Source: Eubacterium multiforme (lineage in GTDB: Bacteria; Bacillota; Clostridia; Clostridiales; Clostridiaceae). From it: DNA of 64,000 nt. Below are positions 27,829 to 37,182 of the stretch, in pieces (position 1 is the first letter of the stretch; each line of letters opens with the position of its first letter). The notes beneath the pieces are model-generated. The model saw nothing but the letters and a program-made list of their open reading frames with translations. It made no database searches and had not been told where the DNA came from. The position numbers were made by a program, and so were the translations under genes. The stretch lies in assembly GCF_030813415.1 (NCBI RefSeq), contig NZ_JAUSUF010000003.1:184559-248558 (forward strand). The letters are read 5' to 3'.

Positions 27829-29415
27829 TTAATTTTTAACAAATATTGCAATTAAAATAATAAATATAAATTCAGAAAAGGGAAGATATATATTTAAATT
27901 ATCTTCAATAATTTTTTTATAATCAGAAGCTAATGCAACTTCCGCTGGGAATAATAATTTTAGCTTACCTTCAAGTTTACTTATATCTATATTTATAAAA
28001 TTTATCCTATCATAAATTAAATCTAAATGAATATTAAATATATTTTCATATAAAGCTATATTAAAAAACTTCTTTATATTATTATCAAAGGCATAAAGTT
28101 TTTCATTAATTTCAGTAAAGGCTGCATAAGGAAGTTTATATTTATACTCCTTAGCATAATTTTTTATGTATTCTAAATAATTTACTAATAACTCATTAAA
28201 TTCATCAGCATTAGAAGTTTTATTTAAAACTAATCTATTAGTCTCAATAAGTAAATTTCTATAAGACTTAAGCATTAATAATCTTTTATTTTGAAAGGAA
28301 TGACTTTCAATTTTAGTATCTTTATTATATATAAAATAATTACCATTTGGCTTTATCTTTTCTAAAAGGCTTTTTTCTTTAGTTAATGGAAGAGATAAAG
28401 ATTTTCTAATGTCCCTTGGAAGATCAGGGCTATTTATTTTTATGTTCTTTTTATTATTTATAAAATATTCAGTATAAGCATTAGCAACACATAGCTTTAT
28501 ATCATTTTTTAATTGACCAACATTATATATACAGTCATAGGATAGAAAACAAAGCATTGTGTTATAGGAAATATAAATAGATTTATTTAAATTTATACTT
28601 TCATCCTTTAAAAAAGTTTCAATTAAAGTAAGCCTTTCCTCTAAACCTCTTTCACGAAGGTTTGGAATTTTTATTTTAATGGATATTCTTCTTAAAAATG
28701 TACTAAGAAGAGTTTCGTTTATATCCTCATTTGTAGCACAAATAATTCTTACAGAAGATTTAATTTTTCTAGAAACCTCACCAAATCTTCTAAAATATCC
28801 AGTATCCATAAATAAAAATAACATTTCTTGACCTTCACTTGGAAGGTTATGAATCTCATCTAAAAATAATATCCCTCCATTAGCCTTTTCAATTAAACCT
28901 TGTCTATCTTCAGTAGCTCCTGTAAAGGTTCCTTTCTTTACTCCAAATAGTTGAGAACTTAAAAGTTGTGGATTATTTGAATAATCAGAACAATTAAAGT
29001 GTATAAAAGGAATATCTTTTTTATTAAAGAAAGATACAGCATAATCATGCATAAGCTTTGCAAACATTGATTTACCAGAACCTGTTTCTCCAATAATTAA
29101 AGAATCCATTCCATTTGGAGGATATAAAATTGCAGTTTTTGCTAGTTTGCAAGATTCCGTAAGAGAAGGAAAAAGATAAGATATTTTATCTAATGAAGAT
29201 TTAGTATCAAAATTTATATCATTAGGATTTTTAAGAAAATATTTTACTGGACGTGTTGAATTTTTAAAAAGTTTTTTATTCTTAACTAAACTATTTAGGT
29301 TTTTACTAATATTAGATCTTTCTATATGTAAATTTTCAGAGACTTCCTTTGTAGTAACCCCTTTTCCTGTATCTAATTTTTCAACTGTAGAGTAAACTAA
29401 GTCAATTCTTTTCAA
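27829..29415 (-). CDS. LevR-like sigma-54 interacting transcriptional activator, C-terminally short
   Basis: The 528-residue protein has an N-terminal winged-helix domain (residues 1-62) and a sigma-54 AAA+ domain with Walker A GETGSGKS at 109-116, a GTFTGA loop at 162-167 (usually GAFTGA) and Walker B GGILFLDEIHNLP. The last 130 residues look like the start of a PRD module. LevR-family activators normally continue for 300-400 residues more (PRDs and PTS-like domains); here the protein stops 37 bases from a hairpin repeat, so it may be truncated. TTG start behind AAGGAGG at 8 bases. It probably activates aspA. Confidence 0.8.
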   Translation of the reverse strand: MKRIDLVYSTVEKLDTGKGVTTKEVSENLHIERSNISKNLNSLVKNKKLFKNSTRPVKYFLKNPNDINFDTKSSLDKISYLFPSLTESCKLAKTAILYPPNGMDSLIIGETGSGKSMFAKLMHDYAVSFFNKKDIPFIHFNCSDYSNNPQLLSSQLFGVKKGTFTGATEDRQGLIEKANGGILFLDEIHNLPSEGQEMLFLFMDTGYFRRFGEVSRKIKSSVRIICATNEDINETLLSTFLRRISIKIKIPNLRERGLEERLTLIETFLKDESINLNKSIYISYNTMLCFLSYDCIYNVGQLKNDIKLCVANAYTEYFINNKKNIKINSPDLPRDIRKSLSLPLTKEKSLLEKIKPNGNYFIYNKDTKIESHSFQNKRLLMLKSYRNLLIETNRLVLNKTSNADEFNELLVNYLEYIKNYAKEYKYKLPYAAFTEINEKLYAFDNNIKKFFNIALYENIFNIHLDLIYDRINFINIDISKLEGKLKLLFPAEVALASDYKKIIEDNLNIYLPFSEFIFIILIAIFVKN

Positions 29416-29437
29416 AACTGTCCCTCCTTAAAATACA

Positions 29438-29513
29438 AGTGTGCACAAAATGCAAACTAGTGTGTTGAAATAGTTAAAAATTACTATCTTTATGTATTAT
29501 TTTAAAGCACACT
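29438..29513. promoter_or_regulatory. Cluster of three AGTGTG motifs upstream of the activator gene
   Basis: AGTGTGCACAAAA (29438-29450), AGTGTGTTGAAAT (29459-29471) and, inverted, AGTGTGCTTTAAA (29501-29513) lie within 76 bp upstream of the LevR-like gene. A fourth relative lies before the aspA promoter. They may be binding sites for the activator, giving autoregulation. No sigma factor assignment for its own promoter is clear. Confidence 0.4.
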
Positions 29514-29577
29514 AATAATAAATTCAACAGCATATGAAAATGATATCATGAAATATTATAAAAATACTTCTAATGGA

Positions 29578-29644
29578 GTATTTATTTTAGATAGCCCTTT
29601 AGACTTATTTAAGGTTTTCTTTAAGTTCTATCTAAAATAAACAC
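29578..29644. repeat. Short hairpin repeat (67 bp), reduced member of the family
   Basis: Ends GTATTTATTTTAGATAG and CTATCTAAAATAAACAC pair at 16 of 17 positions around a short core containing CCCTTTAGACTT. The ends match type B, so it looks like an internally deleted copy. It lies in the gap before prfC. Confidence 0.65.
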
Positions 29645-29756
29645 TAGTTTAAACCATGGTATAATTATTAAAAAGGAAAATATCAGATAAAAAAGGAGGA
29701 TAAGAATAAAATTTTTAAAATATAGTTAGTATAACTATAGAAAATAGGAACTTTTA

Positions 29757-29765
29757 TGTTATAAT
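29757..29765 (+). promoter_or_regulatory. Extended -10 promoter of prfC
   Basis: TGTTATAAT is a perfect extended -10, about 60 bp before the prfC start codon; no good -35 is seen. An imperfect palindrome TATAGTTA-GT-ATAACTATA at 29721-29739 lies over the -35 area and could be an operator. Confidence 0.5.
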
Positions 29766-29826
29766 CGAGAGTGGATTATAATAAAGAATACAATTTGAAT
29801 TAACATAAATTAAGGAGGAAACATTC

Positions 29827-31425
29827 TTGGCTGATTTAAGGAAGGAAATAGAAAAAAGAAGAACCTTTGCAATAATATCTCACCCAGATGCAGGTAAGAC
29901 AACATTAACAGAAAAATTCTTACTATATGGAGGTGCCATAAGACTTGCAGGTTCAGTAAAGGCTAGAAAGGCATCAAAACATGCAGTATCAGACTGGATG
30001 GAAATTGAAAAGCAAAGAGGTATTTCAGTTACATCATCAGTTATGCAATTTAATTATGATGGACATTGTATAAATATATTAGATACACCAGGACACCAAG
30101 ATTTCTCAGAGGATACATATAGAACCCTTATGGCAGCAGATTCTGCAGTAATGGTTGTAGATGCTGCAAAGGGAGTTGAGGCACAAACTAAAAAATTATT
30201 TAATGTATGTGCTTTAAGAGAAATACCAACATTTACTTTTGTAAATAAGATGGATAGAGAGTCAAGAGATCCATTTGAATTATTAGAAGATATTGAAAAT
30301 GAACTTTCTATAAAAACTTATCCAATGAACTGGCCAATAGGTTCAGGTAAAGATTTTAAAGGAGTATATGAAAGAGATAACAAAAGAATTATAGCTTTCA
30401 CAGGTGGAGAACATGGTCAAAGGGAAGTTAAAGCAATTGAAGGAGAAGTTGATGATCCTAAATTCAAAGAAATATTAGGAGAAGATCTTCACCAAAAACT
30501 TATGGAAGATATAGAACTTTTAGATATTGCAGGAGATGAATTTGACGTAGAAAAAGTAAGAGAAGGACAATTAACTCCAGTATTTTTTGGATCAGCTCTT
30601 ACAAACTTTGGTGTTGAACCATTTTTAGAGCATTTCTTAAAAATGACAACAGCACCTACTGCAAGAAATTCAAGTATAGGGAAAATAGACCCCTTTGAAG
30701 ATAATTTCTCAGCCTTTGTATTTAAAATTCAAGCAAATATGAACAAGGCACATAGAGATAGAATTGCCTTTATGAGAATATGTTCAGGTAAGTTTGAAAA
30801 GGGAAAAGATTATTATCATATGCAACAAAATAAAAAAATAAAACTTGCAGAACCACAACAATTTATGGCTCAAGATAGAGAAATAGTTGAAGAAGCGTAT
30901 GCAGGAGATATAATTGGAGTATTTGATCCAGGAGTATTTTCAATTGGAGATACTATCTGTACACCAAGCAAAAAGTTTAAGTTTGAAGGAATTCCAGCCT
31001 TTGCACCAGAACATTATGCAAGAGTTAGACCAGTAGATACTATGAAGAGAAAACAATTTATAAAAGGTGTTACTCAAATAGCTCAAGAAGGAGCAATTCA
31101 AGTATTTAAGGAACTTCATATAGGTATGGAAGAAATAATAGTTGGAGTTGTTGGTGTACTTCAATTTGAAGTTTTAGAATATAGATTAAAAAATGAATAT
31201 AACGTTGATATAAAAATGGAAAGACTTCCATATAGATTTGTTAGATGGATTGAAGATGATGGAAACATTGATGTAGATAAATTAAACCTTACATCAGATA
31301 CTAAGAAAGTTAAAGATTTAAAGGATAGAAATCTTTTAATATTCCAAAATACTTGGGGTATAAGCTGGGCATTAGAACATAATAAGGGACTTGTATTATC
31401 AGATGTAGGTAAATCAGAGGATTAA
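29827..31425 (+). CDS. prfC: Peptide chain release factor 3
   Basis: The 532-residue translational GTPase recycles RF1/RF2 from ribosomes after termination. The N-terminal G domain shows SHPDAGKTTLTEKFLLYGG (G1), the G2 region with GISVTSSV, DTPGHQDFSEDTYR (G3) and NKMDRESRD (G4), all typical of RF3 rather than EF-G. Domains II and III follow. TTG start behind AAGGAGG at 8 bases. It is followed after 27 bases by wecB and probably cotranscribed with it. Confidence 0.95.
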   Translation: MADLRKEIEKRRTFAIISHPDAGKTTLTEKFLLYGGAIRLAGSVKARKASKHAVSDWMEIEKQRGISVTSSVMQFNYDGHCINILDTPGHQDFSEDTYRTLMAADSAVMVVDAAKGVEAQTKKLFNVCALREIPTFTFVNKMDRESRDPFELLEDIENELSIKTYPMNWPIGSGKDFKGVYERDNKRIIAFTGGEHGQREVKAIEGEVDDPKFKEILGEDLHQKLMEDIELLDIAGDEFDVEKVREGQLTPVFFGSALTNFGVEPFLEHFLKMTTAPTARNSSIGKIDPFEDNFSAFVFKIQANMNKAHRDRIAFMRICSGKFEKGKDYYHMQQNKKIKLAEPQQFMAQDREIVEEAYAGDIIGVFDPGVFSIGDTICTPSKKFKFEGIPAFAPEHYARVRPVDTMKRKQFIKGVTQIAQEGAIQVFKELHIGMEEIIVGVVGVLQFEVLEYRLKNEYNVDIKMERLPYRFVRWIEDDGNIDVDKLNLTSDTKKVKDLKDRNLLIFQNTWGISWALEHNKGLVLSDVGKSED

Positions 31426-31452
31426 TTATTATTAAAAGGGCGGTAGATTGTC

Positions 31453-32577
31453 ATGAAAAAGATAAAAGTACTATCAGTTTTTGGAACTAGACCTGAAGGA
31501 ATAAAAATGTGTCCTTTAGTAAAAGCTCTTGAAAAAGATGATAGATTTGAATCAATCGTATGTGTAACGGCACAACATAGAGAAATGTTAGATACAGTAC
31601 TTGAAATATTTAATGTAAAGCAAGATTACGATTTAAATATAATGGCACATGGTCAAACAATAGTAGATATATCAAACAAAGTTTTAAAAGGGGTAGATGA
31701 AGTAATAAAGGAAGCAAAGCCTGATATTGTATTAGTACATGGAGATACTTCAACTACATTAAATGGAGCTTTAGCTGCATTTTATAATAAAGTACCAGTA
31801 GGACACGTTGAAGCTGGACTTAGAACTTATGATATATATTCACCATTTCCAGAAGAAGCAAATAGAAAGTTAACAGGATGTATAGCAACATTAAACTTTG
31901 CTCCAACAAAAACTAATGAAGAAAATCTTCTAAGAGAAGGAGTATCACAAGAAAAAATAGTTATAACAGGAAATACTGTAATAGATGCTCTTTTAAGTGT
32001 AATAGATGAAAATTTAACCTTTGAACAAGAAATTTTAAATGATATAAATTATAAAAACAAAAATGTAATATTACTTACAACTCATAGAAGAGAAAATTGG
32101 GGAGAACCAATGGAAAACATCTTTAAAGCTATGATAAGATTAGTCGAAGAAGATGACAGCATAGAAGTAATATTTCCAATGCACAAAAATCCAGCAATAA
32201 GAGAACTTGCACATAATTATTTTGATAAATATAAAGGAAGAGTTCACCTTATAGAACCTTTAGAATATGTAGAGTTTGCAAATCTTATGTCAAGAGTTAA
32301 GCTTATAATGACAGATTCAGGTGGAATTCAAGAAGAAGCACCAACTCTTGGAAAACCAGTTATGGTACTTAGAACAGAAACAGAAAGACCAGAAGCAGTA
32401 GAAGCTGGAACAATAAAGCTTGCAGGAATTGAAACAGAAAACATATATAATGAAGCAAAAAAACTTTTAACAGATGAAAAAGCATATAAAGAAATGGCAC
32501 ATGCTGAAAATCCATATGGAGATGGAAATGCATGCAAAAGAATTTTAAATGAAATAGATAAATATTTTAATAAATAA
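31453..32577 (+). CDS. wecB: UDP-N-acetylglucosamine 2-epimerase (non-hydrolysing)
   Basis: The 374-residue GT-B-fold enzyme interconverts UDP-GlcNAc and UDP-ManNAc for wall or capsule glycans. FGTRPEGIKMCPLVKAL at the N-terminus, VHGDTSTTLNGALAAF near residue 96, VGHVEAGLRTYDIYSPFPEE near 116 and TDSGGIQEEAPTLGKPV near 284 are the expected family motifs. Length is normal. It lies between prfC and the capsule operon and ends in its own terminator. It is distinct from the hydrolysing NeuC-type enzyme encoded at 53.7 kb. Confidence 0.94.
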   Translation: MKKIKVLSVFGTRPEGIKMCPLVKALEKDDRFESIVCVTAQHREMLDTVLEIFNVKQDYDLNIMAHGQTIVDISNKVLKGVDEVIKEAKPDIVLVHGDTSTTLNGALAAFYNKVPVGHVEAGLRTYDIYSPFPEEANRKLTGCIATLNFAPTKTNEENLLREGVSQEKIVITGNTVIDALLSVIDENLTFEQEILNDINYKNKNVILLTTHRRENWGEPMENIFKAMIRLVEEDDSIEVIFPMHKNPAIRELAHNYFDKYKGRVHLIEPLEYVEFANLMSRVKLIMTDSGGIQEEAPTLGKPVMVLRTETERPEAVEAGTIKLAGIETENIYNEAKKLLTDEKAYKEMAHAENPYGDGNACKRILNEIDKYFNK

Positions 32578-32602
32578 AATTAAAAAAATATATTTATTAT
32601 AG

Positions 32603-32665
32603 AGCCTAAGAGTAATTTTAACTAAATGTTGTTTTGGTTATATTTATTCTTAGGTTTTATATTTT
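32603..32665 (+). terminator. Rho-independent terminator after wecB
   Basis: CCTAAGAGTAA pairs with TTATTCTTAGG around a 30-base loop and is followed by TTTTATATTTTT. Confidence 0.8.
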
Positions 32666-33108
32666 TGGTCATAAAAATATGTAAAAATTTAGTTCTAAGG
32701 TCTTCAAAAAAATGTATGAAATATAGTAAAATATATTAAAGAAAATATGTAAATTATAAAGTTTAATATAAGAAGTTTTTTTATAAATATAAAATTAATT
32801 AATATTTATAGTAAAATATATTGAAATTTAAGAAAATATATAAAAAAAATGTAGAATTAAAATTCTTAAATAATAGTATAAAATGTAGTAATATATATAA
32901 TAGAACTTATAATTACCAAAAATATTAATATAATATGTATAAAATGTTAAAAAAATAAAAACAGATAAGAGCTGGTATGGTATGAGAAGGAAAAAACTTA
33001 TAATTTATGCTATAATTGTTTAGTATTTATAGAAATAATATTAAATTTTAGGGATTATGCCAAAATTTAGAGAAATTTAAAAGAAAATATTAAGATGGGG
33101 GATAACAC
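32666..33108 (+). promoter_or_regulatory. AT-rich capsule operon upstream region with extended -10 promoter
   Basis: TGCTATAAT at 33008-33016 is a perfect extended -10, about 90 bp before the first capsule gene; another TATAAT lies at 32999-33004. No good -35 is seen at 17 bp. Further upstream, two imperfect direct repeats (TATAGTAAAATATATT at about 32723 and 32808) are the only structure noticed. No gene is supported. Confidence 0.5.
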
Positions 33109-33819
33109 ATGAATGAAGAGAACATAAACATTAGCGAAATACTAGATGCTCTTAAAAAGCGTTGGAAGATAATTGTGGGGATTACCTTAGCATTTACAAT
33201 AATTGCTGGAATTATTAGTTTTTTTGTTATATCACCTAAATATGAAGTTACAACTAAACTTTTTATAGGTAAAGAAAATAAAAAATCACAGGAATATAAT
33301 AGTAGTGATGTAATGATGTATCAAAAGCTATTAACTACATATGCAGAAGTTGCAAAAACTGATGATTTAATTGAAAGAGCTTTAAATAAGGCTAATATAA
33401 ATGAAAAAGTTAGAGATGTTAAGGAAAATCTAAAAATAACACCGAGACAGGATACTCAAATTTTAGAGATTTCCTATACAGGAAAGGATGCTAGCGAGGA
33501 TGTTGCAATTGTTCAAAATCTTACAACAGAATTTGTAAAGGAAGCTAAAAAGCTTATTCCAAGCGGAAATATTCAAGTGGTAGAGAAGGCATCTTATCCA
33601 CATAAGCCAGTAAGTCCAAATAAAAAGCTTAATATTTTAATAGCTTTTGTACTTGGATTAGTAGTTAGTGTTGGTTTATCATTACTTTTAGAATTTATGG
33701 ATAATACATTTAAGTCAAAGGAAGAACTTGAAAAGGTGTTGGAACTTCCTGTGTTAGGAACAATACCAGAACTTGATAGTGAAGATGGTGTAGATAGAAG
33801 AAGAAAGTATAGAAAGTAA
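33109..33819 (+). CDS. cpsC: Wzz/CpsC-type capsule chain-length regulator and kinase adaptor
   Basis: The 236-residue membrane protein has a Wzz domain: membrane segments at about 20-41 and 174-195 bracket an extracellular part. The proline-rich ASYPHKPVSPNKKL precedes the second segment, as in polysaccharide copolymerases. Firmicute CpsC proteins anchor and activate the CpsD tyrosine kinase and set chain length of Wzy-made capsules. GGGGG precedes the ATG. It opens the capsule operon and is followed after 9 bases by cpsD. Confidence 0.92.
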   Translation: MNEENINISEILDALKKRWKIIVGITLAFTIIAGIISFFVISPKYEVTTKLFIGKENKKSQEYNSSDVMMYQKLLTTYAEVAKTDDLIERALNKANINEKVRDVKENLKITPRQDTQILEISYTGKDASEDVAIVQNLTTEFVKEAKKLIPSGNIQVVEKASYPHKPVSPNKKLNILIAFVLGLVVSVGLSLLLEFMDNTFKSKEELEKVLELPVLGTIPELDSEDGVDRRRKYRK

Positions 33820-33828
33820 GGTGAGAAT

Positions 33829-34479
33829 ATGTTTATAGTTGAAAAACAACCAAAATCAGTACCAGCAGAGGCTTATAGAGTATTAAGAACAAATATTCAG
33901 TATTCATCTTTTGATAAAGATATAGAAAAAATATTAGTTACAAGTTCAGAACCTGGAGAAGGTAAGTCAACTACAGCAGGGAATCTTGCTCTTGCATATT
34001 CTCAAGATGAGAAAAGGGTTCTTATTATAGATTGTGATTTAAGAAAACCAAGTTTACACAAAAAATTTAGAATTTCAAATAATATAGGACTTTCTGATGT
34101 AGTTTTAGATAAAAGTAAAATATCAAAGGCAATAGTTAAATATACAGATTATCTTCATATATTACCATCAGGGAAGGTTCCACCAAATCCATCGGAGATG
34201 CTTGGGTCAAGGGCTATGGAAAGATTACTAAATGAACTAGGAGAAATTTATGATGTAGTAGTTTTAGATACTCCACCAGTTCATGCAGTAACAGATGCTC
34301 AAATACTTTCAACTAAGGTTGATGGAGTAGTCCTTGTAGTTAGGGCAGAAAAAACAAAGAAGGAAGCAGTAATTGATGCTAAGAAGTCTTTAGATAAGGT
34401 TGGGGCTAATATCCTTGGAACAGTTCTTAATGGAGGAGAAAGTAGTAAAGGAAAATACTACTATTATTATGGAAAATAA
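33829..34479 (+). CDS. cpsD: CpsD-type bacterial tyrosine autokinase
   Basis: The 216-residue cytoplasmic BY-kinase has Walker A TSSEPGEGKSTTAGNLA near residue 41, Walker A' LIIDCDLRKPS near 66 and Walker B VVVLDTPPVH near 143. The tail ends in a tyrosine cluster, KYYYYYGK, the expected autophosphorylation site. It works with CpsC to control polymerisation and export. GGTGAG precedes the ATG. Confidence 0.95.
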   Translation: MFIVEKQPKSVPAEAYRVLRTNIQYSSFDKDIEKILVTSSEPGEGKSTTAGNLALAYSQDEKRVLIIDCDLRKPSLHKKFRISNNIGLSDVVLDKSKISKAIVKYTDYLHILPSGKVPPNPSEMLGSRAMERLLNELGEIYDVVVLDTPPVHAVTDAQILSTKVDGVVLVVRAEKTKKEAVIDAKKSLDKVGANILGTVLNGGESSKGKYYYYYGK

Positions 34480-35241
34480 ATGAAGAAAAATATAATAGAT
34501 ATTCATTCACATATAATAGCTGGAATAGATGATGGCCCAAAGTATTTAAATATTGCCTTAGAAATGATAAAAAGAGCAGAGAGTCTAGGAACAAAAGATA
34601 TAGTAGCAACGCCTCATTTTAGGAGAGATTATTTTGAAACATCTTTTAATGAAGTTAAAATTATAGCTAATTATTTAAAATCTCTTGTTAAGGAAGAAGG
34701 ATTAAATATAAATGTTCATTATGGGCAGGAAGTTTATTTTTATGAAAGAATACTTGAAGATTTGGAAAAGGGTATTATTGGAACTATAGATGATGGTAAA
34801 TATATGCTTTTGGAATTTCCAATGAGAAAGATTCCAAAGGAAGCGGTAGATTATATTTATGAAATTAACCTTAAGGGAATAACACCAATAATTGCCCATC
34901 CAGAAAGATACCTTGATGTAATTAAAAATCCAGAAAGATTAAATGAACTTATTGAGGAAGGATGCCTTTTTCAACTTAATGCAGGAAGCATAAGAGGAGA
35001 TTTTGGTCGTGATATTAAAAAGACTTCAGAAATTCTTATAAAACATGGAATATATGGTTTTATAGGAAGTGATGCACATGATAATAATAGAAGAAAAACT
35101 GGCATTTTAGAAGAATGCAAAGAAGTATTTAAGAGGAACAGAAGATTAGAAGAAATATTTATAGAAAATACAGGAAAGCTTTTAAATAATGAAGAGATTT
35201 TCTTTGAAGGGGAAAAAATTAAAAAGAGGGGATTTTTTTAA
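34480..35241 (+). CDS. cpsB: CpsB/YwqE-type protein-tyrosine phosphatase (PHP domain)
   Basis: The 253-residue metal-dependent phosphatase removes phosphate from the CpsD tyrosine cluster. PHP motifs are seen as IDIHSHIIAGIDDGP at the N-terminus, VATPHF near residue 43, IIAHPERY near 138 and FIGSDAHD near 195; their His and Asp residues bind the metals. The start follows the cpsD stop directly (TAAATG), so translation is likely coupled. Confidence 0.94.
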   Translation: MKKNIIDIHSHIIAGIDDGPKYLNIALEMIKRAESLGTKDIVATPHFRRDYFETSFNEVKIIANYLKSLVKEEGLNINVHYGQEVYFYERILEDLEKGIIGTIDDGKYMLLEFPMRKIPKEAVDYIYEINLKGITPIIAHPERYLDVIKNPERLNELIEEGCLFQLNAGSIRGDFGRDIKKTSEILIKHGIYGFIGSDAHDNNRRKTGILEECKEVFKRNRRLEEIFIENTGKLLNNEEIFFEGEKIKKRGFF

Positions 35242-35273
35242 TTTTAGAAAATTATAGTAGGAGAAGTAGTTAA

Positions 35274-37148
35274 ATGAGTGAAATAAGAAAATTTAGATAT
35301 CCAATTTTAATAATATTAGATTTAATTGCTATAAATTTAGCATATTTATTTAGTTTTGTTGTTAGATTTGATTTTGATATACCAAAGGAATTTATGACTA
35401 TATATGTTAAGATGCTTCCAGTAATTTGTCTTTTATATATTATTTCTTTTTCAACTTGCAAAATGTATAGAAGTTTATGGAGCAATGCAAGTATAGATGA
35501 ATTTATAAGAGGAATAATTGGATCTTTAATAGGTGGAATTTTAAATTTAATTTATAATAATATAATTAGTGAAAGAATTCCAAATAGTATAGTTGTTATA
35601 AGTTGTATTTTAATTTTTATGTTTACTTTAGGAATTAGGATATCCTATAGAGTATACAGACGATTAGTTGTATACGGAAAACTTAAAGCTAATAATAATT
35701 CAGAAAATATACTTATAATAGGAGCAGGTTCTTGTGGACATTTAGTTTTAAATGAAATATTCAAAGATAAGAAAGCAAGATTTAAGCCTATTGGAATAAT
35801 AGATGACGAAAAGAAAAAAGGAACCTTTCTTTCAGGAGTTAAAATTTTAGGGGATAGATATGATATTCCAAGGGTTGTCACAGATAATAATGTTGATATT
35901 ATATTTTTATGTATAGCAAATATTAAAGCAGATGAAAAAAGAAAAATAATTGAAATTTGTCAGGATACAAATGCAAAGATAAAGGTAATACCGGGAGTTA
36001 ATGAAATTATAGGTGGTAAAGTATCCCTTACAAAAATGAGAGATGTTGATATTAAGGATTTACTTGGAAGAGATGAAATATCTTTAGATAAAGAGGGGGT
36101 TAAAAGTTACATAAATAATAAAGTTGTTTTAGTTACTGGTGGTGGAGGAACAATTGGTTCAGAACTTTGTAGGCAAATAGCTCACTTTAATCCTAAAAAA
36201 TTATTAATTCTTGATATATATGAAAATCATGCTTATGAATTGCAAAATGAACTTAAATATGCCTTTCCAGAACTAGATCAGCAGGTAATAATAGCATCTG
36301 TTAGAGATAAAAGAAGACTTAGAAAAGTTTTTAATAAGTATAAACCAAATGTAATATTTCATGCAGCGGCTCATAAACATGTACCTTTAATGGAAGAAAA
36401 TCCAGAGGAAGCAATTAAGAACAATGTAGTTGGAACATTAAATACAGCTGAATGTGCAGATGAATTTAATGTAGAAAAATTTGTTCTTATATCAACAGAT
36501 AAAGCGGTAAACCCAACTAATATAATGGGTGCAACAAAAAGAATGTGCGAAATGATAATGCAAGCTATGAATAAGGTAAGTAAAACCGATTTTGTTGCAG
36601 TAAGATTTGGTAATGTACTTGGAAGTAGTGGATCAGTAATCCCATTGTTTAAACAACAAATAAAAAATGGAGGTCCTGTTACTTTAACCCATATGGAAAT
36701 AAGAAGGTATTTTATGCTTATACCAGAAGCTGCACAACTTGTACTTCAAGCTGGAGCTTATGCAAAAGGTGGGGAAATATTTGTTCTTGATATGGGAAGT
36801 CCAGTTAAAATATATGATTTAGCTAAAAATTTAATAAAATTATCTGGATTTGAACCAGAAAAAGATATAGAAATAAAGGTTACAGGACTTAGACCTGGAG
36901 AGAAACTTTATGAAGAACTTTTAATGGATGAGGAAGGTCTTAAAGAAACTGGGCATAAGAAAATATTTATTGGAGCACCTGCTGATTTTGATATTGATGA
37001 TGTGAAAAATAAAATTGATGAACTTTTATTTACTGCATTAAATAAAGATACAAATGAACTTAAGGAAAAGATGAAAGAAGTGGTTCCAACATATAAAGAT
37101 CCAGAAGAAGTAAATGCAGAAAAAGAAATAGCATCAACTGTAGTATAA
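35274..37148 (+). CDS. CapD/PglF-type membrane nucleotide-sugar 4,6-dehydratase
   Basis: The 624-residue protein has four N-terminal membrane segments (about residues 8-120), then a CoA-binding-like Rossmann domain (near 145-260), then an extended-SDR domain starting at LVTGGGGTIGSELCRQI near residue 284. The active site region is STDKAVNPTNIMGATKR, with Met in place of the usual Tyr, the hallmark of PglF/FlaA1-type enzymes acting on UDP-GlcNAc. The product would be a UDP-4-keto-6-deoxy-HexNAc. The next gene is an aminotransferase, so the pair likely makes a 4-amino-4,6-dideoxy sugar. Confidence 0.92.
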   Translation: MSEIRKFRYPILIILDLIAINLAYLFSFVVRFDFDIPKEFMTIYVKMLPVICLLYIISFSTCKMYRSLWSNASIDEFIRGIIGSLIGGILNLIYNNIISERIPNSIVVISCILIFMFTLGIRISYRVYRRLVVYGKLKANNNSENILIIGAGSCGHLVLNEIFKDKKARFKPIGIIDDEKKKGTFLSGVKILGDRYDIPRVVTDNNVDIIFLCIANIKADEKRKIIEICQDTNAKIKVIPGVNEIIGGKVSLTKMRDVDIKDLLGRDEISLDKEGVKSYINNKVVLVTGGGGTIGSELCRQIAHFNPKKLLILDIYENHAYELQNELKYAFPELDQQVIIASVRDKRRLRKVFNKYKPNVIFHAAAHKHVPLMEENPEEAIKNNVVGTLNTAECADEFNVEKFVLISTDKAVNPTNIMGATKRMCEMIMQAMNKVSKTDFVAVRFGNVLGSSGSVIPLFKQQIKNGGPVTLTHMEIRRYFMLIPEAAQLVLQAGAYAKGGEIFVLDMGSPVKIYDLAKNLIKLSGFEPEKDIEIKVTGLRPGEKLYEELLMDEEGLKETGHKKIFIGAPADFDIDDVKNKIDELLFTALNKDTNELKEKMKEVVPTYKDPEEVNAEKEIASTVV

Positions 37149-37182
37149 AATAAAAACTTAATTAATATAGGGGGAAAATAAT

